In this document: positions 44,230 to 54,086 of the stretch, piece after piece
Position numbering within the stretch: the first letter of the stretch is position 1
How the letters are laid out: every line of letters starts with the position of its first letter
NCBI GenBank assembly: GCA_003427395.1
Contig: BFEA01000085.1
Span: forward strand, 1,983,208 to 2,047,207
DNA length: 64,000 nucleotides
Reading direction: 5' to 3'
From: Chara braunii
Taxonomy: Eukaryota > Streptophyta > Charophyceae > Charales > Characeae
The notes under the pieces: model-generated
What the model was told of the DNA's origin: nothing
Databases searched by the model: none
The model's input: the letters and a program-made list of their open reading frames with translations, nothing else
Made by a program: the position numbers and the translations under genes

Positions 44230-45060
44230 TCTCTTTGGGGGTTGTCATCTTGACACCCTCAATTGCGCTGGTGCAAAACTTCTATGTCCTACTGATCGCG
44301 GCGCATATCTTATTAGTGAGATTAATCATCATCTCCTGAACAAAGTCTTGGAAACCAACCCGTATGGATTCAAGGGCTATATTGTGTCAACGGAGGTGCC
44401 TTATCTGTTCGTGCTGGGCTGCTAGAACAGAGGTCATATTATGGGAGAGGGTGTTCAATTCGTTTCCCTATGTCTGCATTTCCCCCCAACTTATCCAGTC
44501 GCTCTTATGATGCCTTCAACTCCTCTATTTTATCTGTCATTTTCATGCGCCTCGTCTTCTCCTTCGTGAGGCGCAACTTCCACTCCAATTGCTTCTCCTG
44601 CTCCTTTGCCTGACGACGCAAGGGACTCGATTCTCTCGCCAACTCCTTTCTAACTGCTTTCTTTTGGCCTGGAGGACCATCAACTCGGGCTCTTTGTCTT
44701 CCCTCAGGTTTAGTCCTGCCACCCATTCTTTCACAACCCTCTCCACCTCTCTTGGTGGAGCAGTAGTCATACTCGCTTCTCCTCTTTCCTCCTTCCTCTC
44801 TTTTGGGACCCTTACTGTTTGCTTCTCTTCTCTTCTCCACAGTGAGGTCCCCTCTTCTTCACTTTCTTCCTCCTGTTTTTATTCTTCAACCAATTTTTTG
44901 GCCAATTTCGCCTTTTGTTCTTTCTTCCACACTTCCATCTCCTCTTCCATTTTTTCATTCCTGGCCGGTTCTTTCTCCAGCAAGGCCAACTTCTTGGCCT
45001 GTATCTCCAGAGCTTTCTTCTCCTTTCTTTCCTTCCGCTCTCGGAGAATCGCGATGTCGA
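44225..45060 (-). pseudogene. Element A gag, N-terminal half (coiled coil)
   Basis: The - strand reads LRERKERKEKKALEIQAKKL and MEEEMEVWKKEQKAKLAKKL (45050-44880), then across stops KREEGGKRRSEYDY, ERVVKEWVAGLNL and LEWKLRLTKEKTRR, and finally near 44230 MTTPKEKE. Joining 44230 to 8010 (removing E and one CTCCT) continues as TRPRQERKSLIP into the capsid. It is a Glu/Lys/Arg coiled-coil Gag leader, broken by several frame changes. The upstream end is cut by the palindromic motif at 45062. Confidence 0.68.
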
Positions 45061-45061
45061 G

Positions 45062-45087
45062 GCAAATACCCTGACAAGGATATTTGC
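45062..45087. repeat. Palindromic motif copy at the edge of element A
   Basis: GGCAAATACCCT-GACA-AGGATATTTGCC (45061-45088), a 12-bp stem with one mismatch. It separates the element A coding sequence from unrelated DNA on the right. Confidence 0.75.
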
Positions 45088-45088
45088 C

Positions 45089-46140
45089 GGGGGTTTTCAA
45101 CGTCGGACGCTGTCCGATTTTCTCGCTGGATTGAAGGGCTTGATGAGAGACTAAAAGATTTTAGAACCGTAGTCTGGACGCCTGCGGCGTCCGAAAGTAA
45201 TGGCAATACCCGACAATGCTTCGCTTTCGTCGAAGCCGCAGAAGCGTGCGGACGTTGGGGACGCTAAGGCTAAATTTATCCTACCTAAATCCAGGGCCTA
45301 GGCAGGCTAAAGAGGGGTTGCTGCGACAATGTTGGGACCGCAACGAGAAGGAATAGTTTTTAGGGTCCACAGGGCTTTTGCGTCGAGGACTGGGGGCGAA
45401 GGCGTTGGGGCCGGCTGGGTAGGGCAGCTGCTGAGGATGTCGGCTGCCGACCCCGCCTGCCAGCCACGGTAGTAAGTAGGCTTAGCAGGCACAGCCTGCT
45501 AGGCGTTGGAAGGGGGTCTGCTGGGCACCGGAAGCCCTTCATATAGAAAGGCCGCTCTTCTCCTGATGTGAGAAGGAGCTAGCCCAATAGGTACCGCTGC
45601 CAGACTTTCATCCTGCTGATGCAGGGATCGAGCCCAAAAACGTGCGACCGGGTTAGCTCCTTTTGCCGGGAGCTGCCCAGAGTGGACGTGACGCGGTCAA
45701 TTTCGACCGCACGATCTGCCAGATTGCGCGGTCGAAATCGGCCGTGCAGGTAGCATGGCCCCTAGACAAGGATGACACACATAAATCGAGAAATGGCCCA
45801 AACATAATTATGAGTCCATCAGGACTGGAACTTGGGTCTGTACTGCAACAGAGCGTGGGTATACCACGATGTGAGGTGACCGTTGGGATAGGCCAACGGA
45901 AAAATTGTAAAAAAAAACTAACTACATACGAAAACACCACCTGGCTCCCTCAGAAGTACCTGGGGCGTTTTCAAGCCCCAGTGCACTGACAGTGCCCCGT
46001 GAAAACGGGCGTCTACTTGGCCACAAGGTTGTTTTCGAACTCGCAACGAAGTTGCCTTGAAGTGTTTCGTTGTTTTTCTTTTTTTTTTTTCTTTCTTTTT
46101 TGAGATTTTCATTAGCTTTCTTCTTTTAGATTTGTTTTAG
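45089..46140. other. Gene-free stretch with hairpins
   Basis: No recognised gene. A + strand frame ends at 45267 in a Trp/Ala-rich segment (SDAVRFSRWIEGLDERL) that I cannot assign. There is a GGAGCTA...TAGCTCC inverted repeat (45573-45660) and an 11-bp perfect stem ATTTCGACCGC/GCGGTCGAAAT (45700-45738). Confidence 0.5.
45700..45738. repeat. 11-bp perfect stem-loop
   Basis: ATTTCGACCGC, 17-base loop, GCGGTCGAAAT. The left arm also overlaps GCGGTCAATTTCGACCGC, so two alternative folds exist. Confidence 0.75.
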
Positions 46141-46141
46141 A

Positions 46142-46519
46142 TTTTTTTTTTTTTTTTTTTTTTTTAACTATATTCTTCTCTCAATTTTTACTCACACTAC
46201 CTACCTACCACTACTCCTACCTATAGGCATACGGGGAAACCCATAACATATTAGAGTCGTGTTTTTACGGCCCCTCAAGCCTGCACGATACCGCCCAGGG
46301 GACGGCCGGTAACACCAGGGATAAAGCGGACCAATCCCCCGTCCCTCCCCTCAAGCCCTACGAACATAGCAGACTCTGCTTGATGCCGATCGGGGGATCC
46401 AGTGGTCTATCTCTTGGGTAGCGGGTGCCAAGTAAGCCCAGGAAGGCATGAGGCCAATGGGGATTGAACCCATGACCTCCTGAATGCCATTTGCGAGCAA
46501 CTGAGCTAGGCCGCTGGAT
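46142..46519 (-). mobile_element. tRNA-derived SINE
   Basis: On the - strand the head has a pol III box A TAGCTCAGTTGC (46509-46498) and box B GGTTCAATCCC (46471-46461) inside a perfect T-arm ATGGG-TTCAATC-CCCAT. A ~300-bp body follows, ending in an A-run of 24 (T-run 46142-46165 on +). The D and anticodon arms do not fold well, so it is not a tRNA gene. SINEs of this kind are copied by LINE enzymes. Flanks are AT-rich and the target duplication is uncertain. Confidence 0.72.
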
Positions 46520-47950
46520 GTTTTATATTTTTTTATGTTATATTTTTTTTTAGATTCTTTATTTTCTTTAAATTTTGTTTTTTTATTTTGTTCGTGATTC
46601 TACCAGAGCGCCCATTCGATTTCGTTGAACGAGCTGCTACTACCAACCAAGGATGAGCAGAAATCTTCGGCCAGAACATGGAAATATACACCGTCATATT
46701 TTGTGCCCCCCCCCCCCCCTTTCTCTGCTATGCATTGCTGGAGCTGCGCCCGTTCGTTTTGAACGGGCAGCAACTACTCGATGGGGTGTCGTTATTTCGG
46801 ACTACTACAGTACTGATACCACGCAGGGCGTGGGGGCGCAGCCAGGATGGCGAGCGTTTCGTCGAAGCAGGCAGCTAGCCGCCCCTGCCCCTGCCCCCCG
46901 AGACACAGTTCGCGGGGGGTGGGAGGGGGAAAATCCAGTTTCACTTTGCACATTCGCTTTTTGCTTTTTTGTTTTTTTCTCCCGGGGAAAAAGTAGAGTA
47001 TCCTTTATTCAGAAAATTAACTAAGGTCGGGAATCCTCAACAAACAATCAACAAACAACCCGGGAGTAACCAATCCATGCAAGTTTACCCTGTTTGGGCT
47101 TCTCAGACTTGTCCCTAGCCCGATGCTACAGTAGTAGAGACTGTCCCAAAGTCCTTACAAAGTCAAAATTTTGGACAACCCTCTGCTCTTCTGTCCTAGC
47201 CTGCAACCTGTGAATACTATCCCTCTCATATTGTTGGACCCCTACACAGGTCTAATAAACCGGCCTGTGTGGGTCACGACTCTTTGTGACACTCCTACCT
47301 CATTCGCCCGATAGGTCATGTAAACCACCTTACTGTCTGCCTCTTGTGGTTGATTTGAACCGACTGTCCTGGTAATGTCTAGCTTCCCAGAGAAAAATAC
47401 AAATTAGCATCTACCAAAGCCCATTATATCCGTCTGTCTCTATAGTCCGCAACCAACGGTCTACTAGGTGGGCATGAGCACAATTTCGTGCTCCGAATCC
47501 CAGGGCGTGCGGGATTGGGTACACCTACAATTTCGCACAAAGAAAATGCTGAGTAGATGCAAGTTCACGCTGGGACTGGGTATAGCGGCGCGAACTGGGT
47601 ATAGCGAGTATCCCCATCTTTAAGCGAGGTACAAATGTGATTTTCCCTTCGTTTTTTTGATTGCACAAACCAAAGGTGAGGCCAGGAATCCTCAACAAAC
47701 AACTGGGGAAGAAGCAAAGGCACCGAGGCCTTTCAACATTAACCAAAGACCACCCCAAAAAAAACAAACAAACATAAAAGCGTCGAAATCGGAAAAAAAG
47801 GCAACAACGGGAGGGATGTAGCTGTTAAATTTTTTGCCCTCACCCTTAATTACTATACCTTTGCCCACAGAAACATCTACTATGTACCCAATCACACTCA
47901 TTTTCTTTGCTCTTAACTTTTGAGCACAGGTGTTGATCGGTATTATGTAT
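46520..47950. other. Gene-free repeat field
   Basis: No gene. 46650-46715 is a fragment of the foldback family (CAGAACATGGAA near 46672). CCGTTC-gtttt-GAACGG forms a hairpin near 46750-46770. A block GGAATCCTCAACAAACAA occurs near 47028 and 47686, with a weaker form GGAATCCCTCCACATC near 48334. Confidence 0.55.
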
Positions 47951-48055
47951 GCCCGCTCTGCTTGGTCGGAATGTCCCCATTTCCGGTTTCGAAATCCACA
48001 CGGGGAGTCGGGGCATAGTCATACTTGAACTTTCCTGGTATCTCGACAGAATTCC

Positions 48056-48057
<2 letters not shown>

Positions 48058-48125
<68 letters not shown>

Positions 48126-48150
48126 TTGTCTGTCTGTCTGTCTGTCTCTT
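48058..48150. repeat. (CT)n and (TGTC)n microsatellites
   Basis: About 56 bases of CT followed by TTTGTC and TGTC units. Confidence 0.95.
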
Positions 48151-48713
48151 TCTCCCCGCCCGGACAACAAAATCTTTGCGTGCCGCCTAAGCGACTTACG
48201 TCACATGGCGGCCAAGTGATGCCGACCTCTGTTCTTACACAAGCTCATAGCTTTGTTCTCTCTCTCTTTTTTTTTTTTTTTTTTTTTTTTAACAGAAATA
48301 GCATAGTTTCGTTATAAATGCAAAAGGAGGCCCGGAATCCCTCCACATCTCAACCCGGAGAGGAGAACCGAACCTCAGAGAGGCTAACTGGAAACCGGGT
48401 CTAGTGTCCCATGTTCCTATCAAGTCTTGCTATTTCTGAAGAAAAGGAGAAAATTAGGCAATTGAAATTTACTGAAAGACACAAAGGGACGAGCTATCTC
48501 TGTATCCATGATCCTACAACCATTCATATCCGGGAGCATTACCGGGCTTCTCTTCGTGGGAGTCTATCTGCAACTCACCGAAATCTCCTGAAACCTTCCA
48601 CTGAAAAATTTAACACCCATTCCAAAATACTCAACCAATCTACACTCCGACCCGTAACTACGGGCCAATTTCCCTCTGCAAGTCTGTATTAACTATTACC
48701 AATCGATCCCCCG

Positions 48714-49424
48714 CTCAGACGGCCCATACGGGCTATCTGAAGGGTCCTCACAACATTGTCGCGCATAGCCCCTCACCCACCAACGTCAAAGCAGGCAGTG
48801 AATATGGATGGAGCACGAGCTAGCCGAATATATACTGTAGATTTAAATTCAGGTCTGTGTTTCAGCAGTTATGGGTTGCTCACATAGCTACCGTAGCTAC
48901 CGTAGCTACCTCTGCACGTGATTGTGAGGGCTTGGCTGCACTGCTCACCAAATGTTCAAAACTAGAATGAATCTTCTGCAGAACATGGAATAATACACTG
49001 CCATATGTTTTGTCTTTTCTCGTTTTTTTTTGTTCTTTTTTCTTTTTTCTCTTTTTTCTTTTTCTCGTTTTTCTTTTCTTAGGAATACGTGCAGTGGCCC
49101 TAAGGGCCTCTACTCATCACAGGCAGAAAAGACAAAACATATGGNAGCGTATTATTCCATGTTCTGCAGAAGATTCATTCTAGTTTTGCACATTTGGTGA
49201 GTAGTGCAGCCAAACCCTTAGAATCACGTGCACAGACTAGTAGCTACGGCCTAGCTACTTGAGCAACCCATAACTGCTGAAACACAGACCTGCATTCGAA
49301 TGTTCATTATATATTCAGCCAACTCGTACTGTATATTCACTGCCTACGTTGACGTTGGTGGGTGGGGGGGTCTTCACGACAAGGCTGCGAGGACCCTTCA
49401 AATAGCCTGTATGGGCTGTCTGAG
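48714..49424. mobile_element. Foldback element with ~300-bp inverted arms
   Basis: Arms 48714-49020 and 49125-49424 are inverted copies: CTCAGACGGCCCATACGGG on the left against CAGCCCATACAGGCTATTTG on the complement of the right, and CTGCAGAACATGGAATAATA in both. The 104-base loop is T-rich with a GGCCCTAAGGGCC core. No transposase. Fragments of one arm occur at 22720, 23395, 36880, 37550, 46650 and 50520, so it belongs to a dispersed family. A further end-like copy lies at 49460-49495. Confidence 0.82.
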
Positions 49425-50130
49425 GGGGGGAGATTCCCCCACCCCCCATAAAAAAAAAAGGACCTTCAGGCTTCAGATAGCCTGATTGGGCCGTGAAAAA
49501 AAAAAGGAGTGCATATCATCAGCATATGCGTGTGTGTGCACTGTAAATTTTGTGTGTATATGTTTGGGTGGGGGTATTTCGTTTTGTTTTTTTTTTACTT
49601 CATTTTTTGAATTTCCGTAGTCCTCCACGCGTGCGCATGCCCCCCGAGGTCGCGTTCAATTTTTTTGCGCTCCGTCGCGCGCAGCGTGTTTGAACGCGAT
49701 TGAACGCGGCCCCGGGGGAAATGAACGCGCGCGTTTGAACGTGCACGCGCATTCCGCGCGTTCAACCGGTTACACAGACGCGGAACTAGAGAAAAAAGCG
49801 CTCATAGGTTAGTAAGTTTAATCAAAACAAACAACTGTTATAATGAAGCACGTAGACCGGAATCCACGCCACATCTTCCATTGCGATCAAAAGAGGAAAA
49901 AAATCACGCGCACCTCAAACCTGCGCGCCCACACCCTGTCTAACCTGGCCAACTATTTAGTCAACATAGCCCTCGGACATCGCTGCGTCTCGCGCAACAT
50001 ACTCAAACCTTTAGACTTGGTTTACTTTCTGTCATTTGCAAAAACCAGGGTGGATACCCTCGCAAGGGTATTCGCGCCGACAGCGTGGCTGCCTGACTGG
50101 CGGATTGACTGTGTCGTGCTTCTACCTGTC
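49425..50130. other. Gene-free stretch, CG-rich block with GAACGCG repeats
   Basis: 49620-49790 is unusually CpG-rich and carries TTGAACGCG/CGCGTTCAA five or so times in both orientations. No gene. A palindromic motif copy lies at 50052-50075. Confidence 0.6.
50052..50075. repeat. Palindromic motif copy
   Basis: GGATACCCT-CGCA-AGGGTATTCGC; related to the C LTR end motif. Confidence 0.65.
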
Positions 50131-50133
50131 TCG

Positions 50134-50228
50134 CCCGAATACTACGTACGATCATTATAGCTACAGCTGTATTGGGGCGATTTTGAGTCTAGATACAACA
50201 ACAATAATGACCGTACGTTGTGCTCGGG
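50134..50228. mobile_element. MITE-like element 1 (95 bp)
   Basis: Imperfect terminal inverted repeats: CCCGAATACTACGTACGATC on the left; the complement of the right end reads CCCGAGCACAACGTACGGTC. No coding capacity. Confidence 0.6.
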
Positions 50229-50342
50229 TGTAAATGGGTAGGTGATGGGATATCCGCTGACGTGTTCGTCTTGGGGGTTCGGTTCACTGTACTAGACTGA
50301 AAAGAAGGAATATATACTCTTCTATCCTCTTCCCCCCTTCCA

Positions 50343-50426
50343 CCGAATAAAATGTACGGTCATTACGGCTGCATCTAGACGGAATTTGTCACAAGTACAG
50401 TTGTAATGGCGGTACGTTATATTCGG
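50343..50426. mobile_element. MITE-like element 2 (84 bp), same family
   Basis: Left CCGAATAAAATGTACGGTCA; complement of right CCGAATATAACGTACCGCCA. It shares the inverted-repeat core GTACGGTCATTA with element 1. Confidence 0.6.
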
Positions 50427-50499
50427 GGGGCGACGGTGTGCTGCATCTTCCAGCCAGCCGTATATTCTTTATTTTCCACTGACAACTCCATTGATACAG

Positions 50500-50569
50500 A
50501 GGCGTGCAATTCTGGTGCTGTGCATTGAGGGCCTCGCCGCATCACTAACCAAATGCACCAAAAAAAAGG

Positions 50570-50601
<32 letters not shown>

Positions 50602-50605
50602 TAAA
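50500..50605. repeat. Foldback-arm fragment and A-run
   Basis: GAGGGCCTCGCCGCA and CTAACCAAATG match the inner part of the foldback arms; an A-run follows at 50572-50595. Confidence 0.5.
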
Positions 50606-50794
50606 CTAGGCTACCAGAGTGGCCCGGGGTCACTTGCCCGGCCGGGCCAAAATAATTAAAATAAATAAAAATAAATAAAATATTTTTGAACTTTATTTTT
50701 TATTTTAAATTTGGTGAAGAATTTCGATGTAACCCTGAGGCAAACGTTGTTCAGTTTATTGTTCTGCATAACATAGTTGTTTTTCAGAATTTTT

Positions 50795-50837
<43 letters not shown>

Positions 50838-50902
50838 GGACCTTACCTGATCCTTGCACGAGCTGGCCACCCGGGACCTGCGCGGCCCGGCTGGTAGCCT
50901 AG
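50606..50902. mobile_element. MITE with 12-bp TIRs and 8-bp duplication (hAT-like)
   Basis: Ends are CTAGGCTACCAG and its exact complement CTGGTAGCCTAG. GAAATAAA flanks both sides (50598-50605, 50903-50910). The interior is AT-rich with a 38-base T-run. Eight-base duplications are typical of hAT elements. The flanks are low-complexity, so chance is possible. Confidence 0.68.
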
Positions 50903-51180
50903 GAAATAAATAAATAAATTATGAAGGTGTATCTTTCCCTGTTTTAGCTAACGATTCATTGGCACATTTAGTGATTCGGGCGAGCCCCTGAAGCCTGCAC
51001 TACGTAAGTTGTAGTAGTACATTCGCGCTTAGCTTGTCGTATGGACTGGGATGGGTGGAATCCCGGTCTCCGTGCCCCGGTGGCGATCCCGTCCGTTGAT
51101 GGGTGTGCCTGTCTGGACCAGGCTCGCTGGAGTCGAGCAAAACTCATGAGCGCGGACTTGTATGTTTGTTGTCCATGCGC

Positions 51181-51480
51181 TGGCGGGAAATTTTGATTTG
51201 CCACGTGGCAGCAGCGTAGTCGCTCTGGCGAAAAAAAATTATCTGCCACGTGGCGGCGTAGTCGCTCTAGCGGGAAATTTTGATCTGCCACGTGGTAGCA
51301 CAGTCGCTCTGGCGGGAAATTTTGGTCTCCCACGTGGCGGCTCAGTCATTCACCGGGAAATTATGATCTGCCACGTGGTAATGCAGTCGCTCTGGCGGGA
51401 AATTTTGATCTGCCACGTGGCGGTGCACTCGCTCCAGCGGGAGATTCTGATGAGCCACGTGGTGGCGCAGTCGCTCTCGT
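51181..51480. repeat. 42-bp array of seven CCACGTGG palindromes with E2F-like cores
   Basis: CCACGTGG (G-box CACGTG inside) starts at 51201, 51246, 51288, 51329, 51371, 51413 and 51455. Between neighbours lies GCGGGAAATTTT or a close variant, which contains the E2F core GCGGGAAA in most units. Spacing is 41-42 after the first. No gene start is recognised beside it. Confidence 0.88.
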
Positions 51481-51512
51481 CGGAATGTGCCGACTGCTCT
51501 GCGCGGCAGCGG

Positions 51513-51635
51513 CAGTGCCCCCGTTCAGACGAACCGCTTCGAGGTTATTTTTTCCTTTCTTTTTTCTTTTGTCAGTGCCCCCGTTCAGATGAACCACTTC
51601 GAGTTTTTTTTTTCCTTTCTTTTTTCTTTTGTCTT
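51513..51635. repeat. 60-bp direct duplication
   Basis: CAGTGCCCCCGTTCAGAYGA plus a TTTCC/TTTTCTTTTGTC tract occurs twice, 60 bases apart. Confidence 0.85.
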
Positions 51636-51780
51636 CGACTAATAATCAATCAGCCACCTGCTATGAGTCATTGAAAACGACGGACGGTATTTGATGAGTA
51701 AAATACAGAGGTGAATTTGAACGTCACTGGAAGCAAAGCAAGATGAGTAAAATACTACAATGATCCTGAAATATCTAGGG

Positions 51781-52114
51781 TCGGTCACTACGCAAACCAC
51801 CCATCTTCCCCCCGTCTCTGGCCCTACCCCACTCCACCTCCCCCCTCTCTCCTCCTCCTCCCCTTCCTCCCCCCCCCTCTCTCTCGCTCTCTCTCTTTGT
51901 GCTCCCTACCCCCTCCCCGCGTTGCTCGCTGGCTGAGTCTTTTTTGTTTTGTGCTCCGTCTTTCACGCATACACATCACTCGCACTGCCTGTTTTTATTT
52001 TTTGTTCGCTCGCACTGCCTCTTTCTGCACAGCCTCTTTCTTACTTGGGCATGGCGCCTCCACCTCCCAAGGCTCTCCCTCTACGTCAGAATATCCTGAG
52101 CTTCTCCAGCGCTC

Positions 52115-52171
<57 letters not shown>

Positions 52172-52230
52172 AGCACCCCTAGTGCAAACGAACCAGCGAG
52201 CCAGCGCACTCGTGCGAGAGATAGAGAGAT

Positions 52231-52271
<41 letters not shown>

Positions 52272-52301
52272 CAAACACCCTCAGCGTGAGTAAGCCAAAG
52301 A

Positions 52302-52350
<49 letters not shown>

Positions 52351-52397
52351 CGTGGGGGGGGGAGAGGGAGGAGCAAGCACCCTCGGCGGGAGCAATC

Positions 52398-52456
<59 letters not shown>

Positions 52457-52560
52457 CTGCTTTGCGCTGTCGTTGAGGAGCGCTCAGTCAGTCCAAGCCA
52501 AAGCGTCAGTCTCGAAAAAAATGACAGTCCCATGAATATGGTCAGAAACAAACCATAGAG
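51781..52560. repeat. CT-rich tract and four (GA)n arrays
   Basis: C/T-rich at 51790-51900; GA arrays at about 52133-52163, 52218-52268, 52300-52347 and 52401-52453, separated by three similar spacers with GAGCAAGCACCCTC- or GAGCAAACACCCTC-like sequence, so the block arose by duplication of a spacer-plus-GA unit. No gene. Confidence 0.85.
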
Positions 52561-52575
52561 TGGGCAAGGCTGTGG

Positions 52576-53760
52576 TCAGTCTTTAGCTTGTGGCTCCTCA
52601 GTTTTCTTATCTTCGGCCTCCTGAAGCCATTGCTCCACTGGGTCCCGACTTAGAAACCTCACCAATCGTTGTCCCGGGAAGGGCCCTTTCAATCCAGTTC
52701 CATCCAAATCTTCCAGTTCGAAGGTGTTCAGTCTCACCCGCTTGGCGACCCGATAGGGGCATTTGAACCTCCTTCCCAGCTGTCCCGACCAAGTACTTTC
52801 TAGTGCCGAGTTCCTTAGCAATACCATCTCCCCCACTTGAAGTGGCTCCTTTCTGCCATTCTTAACCTGGTCCCACCTTGCTTTGTCCCTCATTCTGCTG
52901 TCCAGTACCCGGTTGACGATGTCTTCCATGACCTCCTCATTCTTAAGGATTTGTTGACATCTTGCCTCGATTAACTCTTCAGTGGTCATTTGCAGATCAT
53001 CATCTATCCTATTCCAGGTAGGTACCAAGGCTTCTACAGGAAAGTCGATCTCTCTTCCGTACCGAAGCTCTGTCGGGATACATCCTGTTCTCTTAGGGGT
53101 CATATTCTTTGCAAAGACAGCCTGCTTAAGATACCTAGGCCAGTTCCCCTGATGGTCCGCTGCGAGCTTTGCAATCGTGTTCTTCAAGTTTCGGTGCCCC
53201 CTTTCCACCGGTGCATTGGCCTTAGGGTGATACGGCTCGATGAGTTTGATCGGTACGCAGAGTCTCTTAAGCATCCCCAATACTTCTTGGTTCATAAACT
53301 CTGTCCCATTGTCTGCTATAAACCTCCTGACGAACGGATGCCTTAAATATAAGTCTTCTATCAAGTCCGCCACACTCCTCCCTGTCTTTTTCTTGAGGGC
53401 GACTGCCTCCACGAACCCACTCAGGTTGTCTCGCGCATCCAAGATATACTTGTACCATCCGTTGATACAGGCATGACCGCAAGGTCGAGGTGGACCAGGT
53501 GCCCCGGCCCTAGCACCCGCGTTGGTCTAAGCGGCTCGAAGACCTGCACCGAGCTTCATTCTTGGCAAATAAGGCAAGTCTGGCAGTATATGGCGACCAT
53601 GCCTGCCATGCCTAGCCAATAATAGAGTGACGTCATCTTTGCAAACGTTCCTTTGGACGACCGATGACCTCCAGCCAACCCATCGTGCATTGCCTGGATA
53701 ACGTCCACTTACCTAGATCTTCCGCACACAACCCTTCTGGGCATAGCACCTTCCTCCCTT
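52576..53760 (-). pseudogene. Element D integrase
   Basis: Inserts element cDNA. The HHCC end is at 53700-53565 (HDGLAGGHRSS, then CQTCLICQE and a TGA), the first Asp in LVHLDLAVMP, and the open core from 53442: MDARDNLSGFVEAV, FIADNGTEFMNQEVLG and HPKANAPVERGH. Exactly 35 residues separate Asp and Glu, the D35E signature. The C-terminal part has LGRRFKCPYRVAKRVRLNTFELE, a GPY/F-like module. The core is intact over 288 residues; only the front end is broken. No LTR was found to the left of 52576. Confidence 0.87.
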
Positions 53761-54086
53761 CGGAACAAATGCCTGCCCCTTAGGACGTACCTTTCGGCTT
53801 CTTCTCTAGCTTTAATACTGACTTCCGTAGGTTGTTTGTTTCCTACCAACAACAGTCCGATCTCCCGAAAGAGCCCTTTGTATGATTAGACATAGGAAAA
53901 CTCCTCTCCTTCCTTGCCCCCATCCTTTCCTTCCTGCATCTGGTTTACCACCCATTGTAACTCTTTCCTTTCCCAAGATTCCACTAAGCTCATCACTGCT
54001 TCCCGGCCTACCTCGACCGCCATTGCCATTAGTTCCTCTTTTGGTCCTACTATCGCTCCCCATGCGTCCTTTTCTTCTCTGCGTCC
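53761..54086 (-). pseudogene. Element D RNase H-integrase linker
   Basis: On the - strand, across a few stops: KDAWGAIVGPKEELMAM, EKKELQWVVNQM-like sequence and EEAERYVLRGRHLFRREEGA, the usual segment before the zinc-binding end of integrase. Confidence 0.6.

Noticed and set aside
43688-44248. Proline-repeat ORF over the G run
   Set aside because: Produced by the homopolymer and the LTR; no coding evidence.
44803-45267. Host exon ending in SDAVRFSRWIEGLDERL
   Set aside because: Starts antisense to element A gag and crosses the palindromic motif; no recognisable domain.
46440-46520. Functional tRNA gene
   Set aside because: Box A, box B and T-arm are good, but the D and anticodon arms and acceptor do not pair; body and A tail indicate a SINE.
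52286-52558. Arg/Glu and Leu/Ser repeat proteins over GA/CT microsatellites (also 48 kb and 3.3 kb)
   Set aside because: Simple-sequence translation only.
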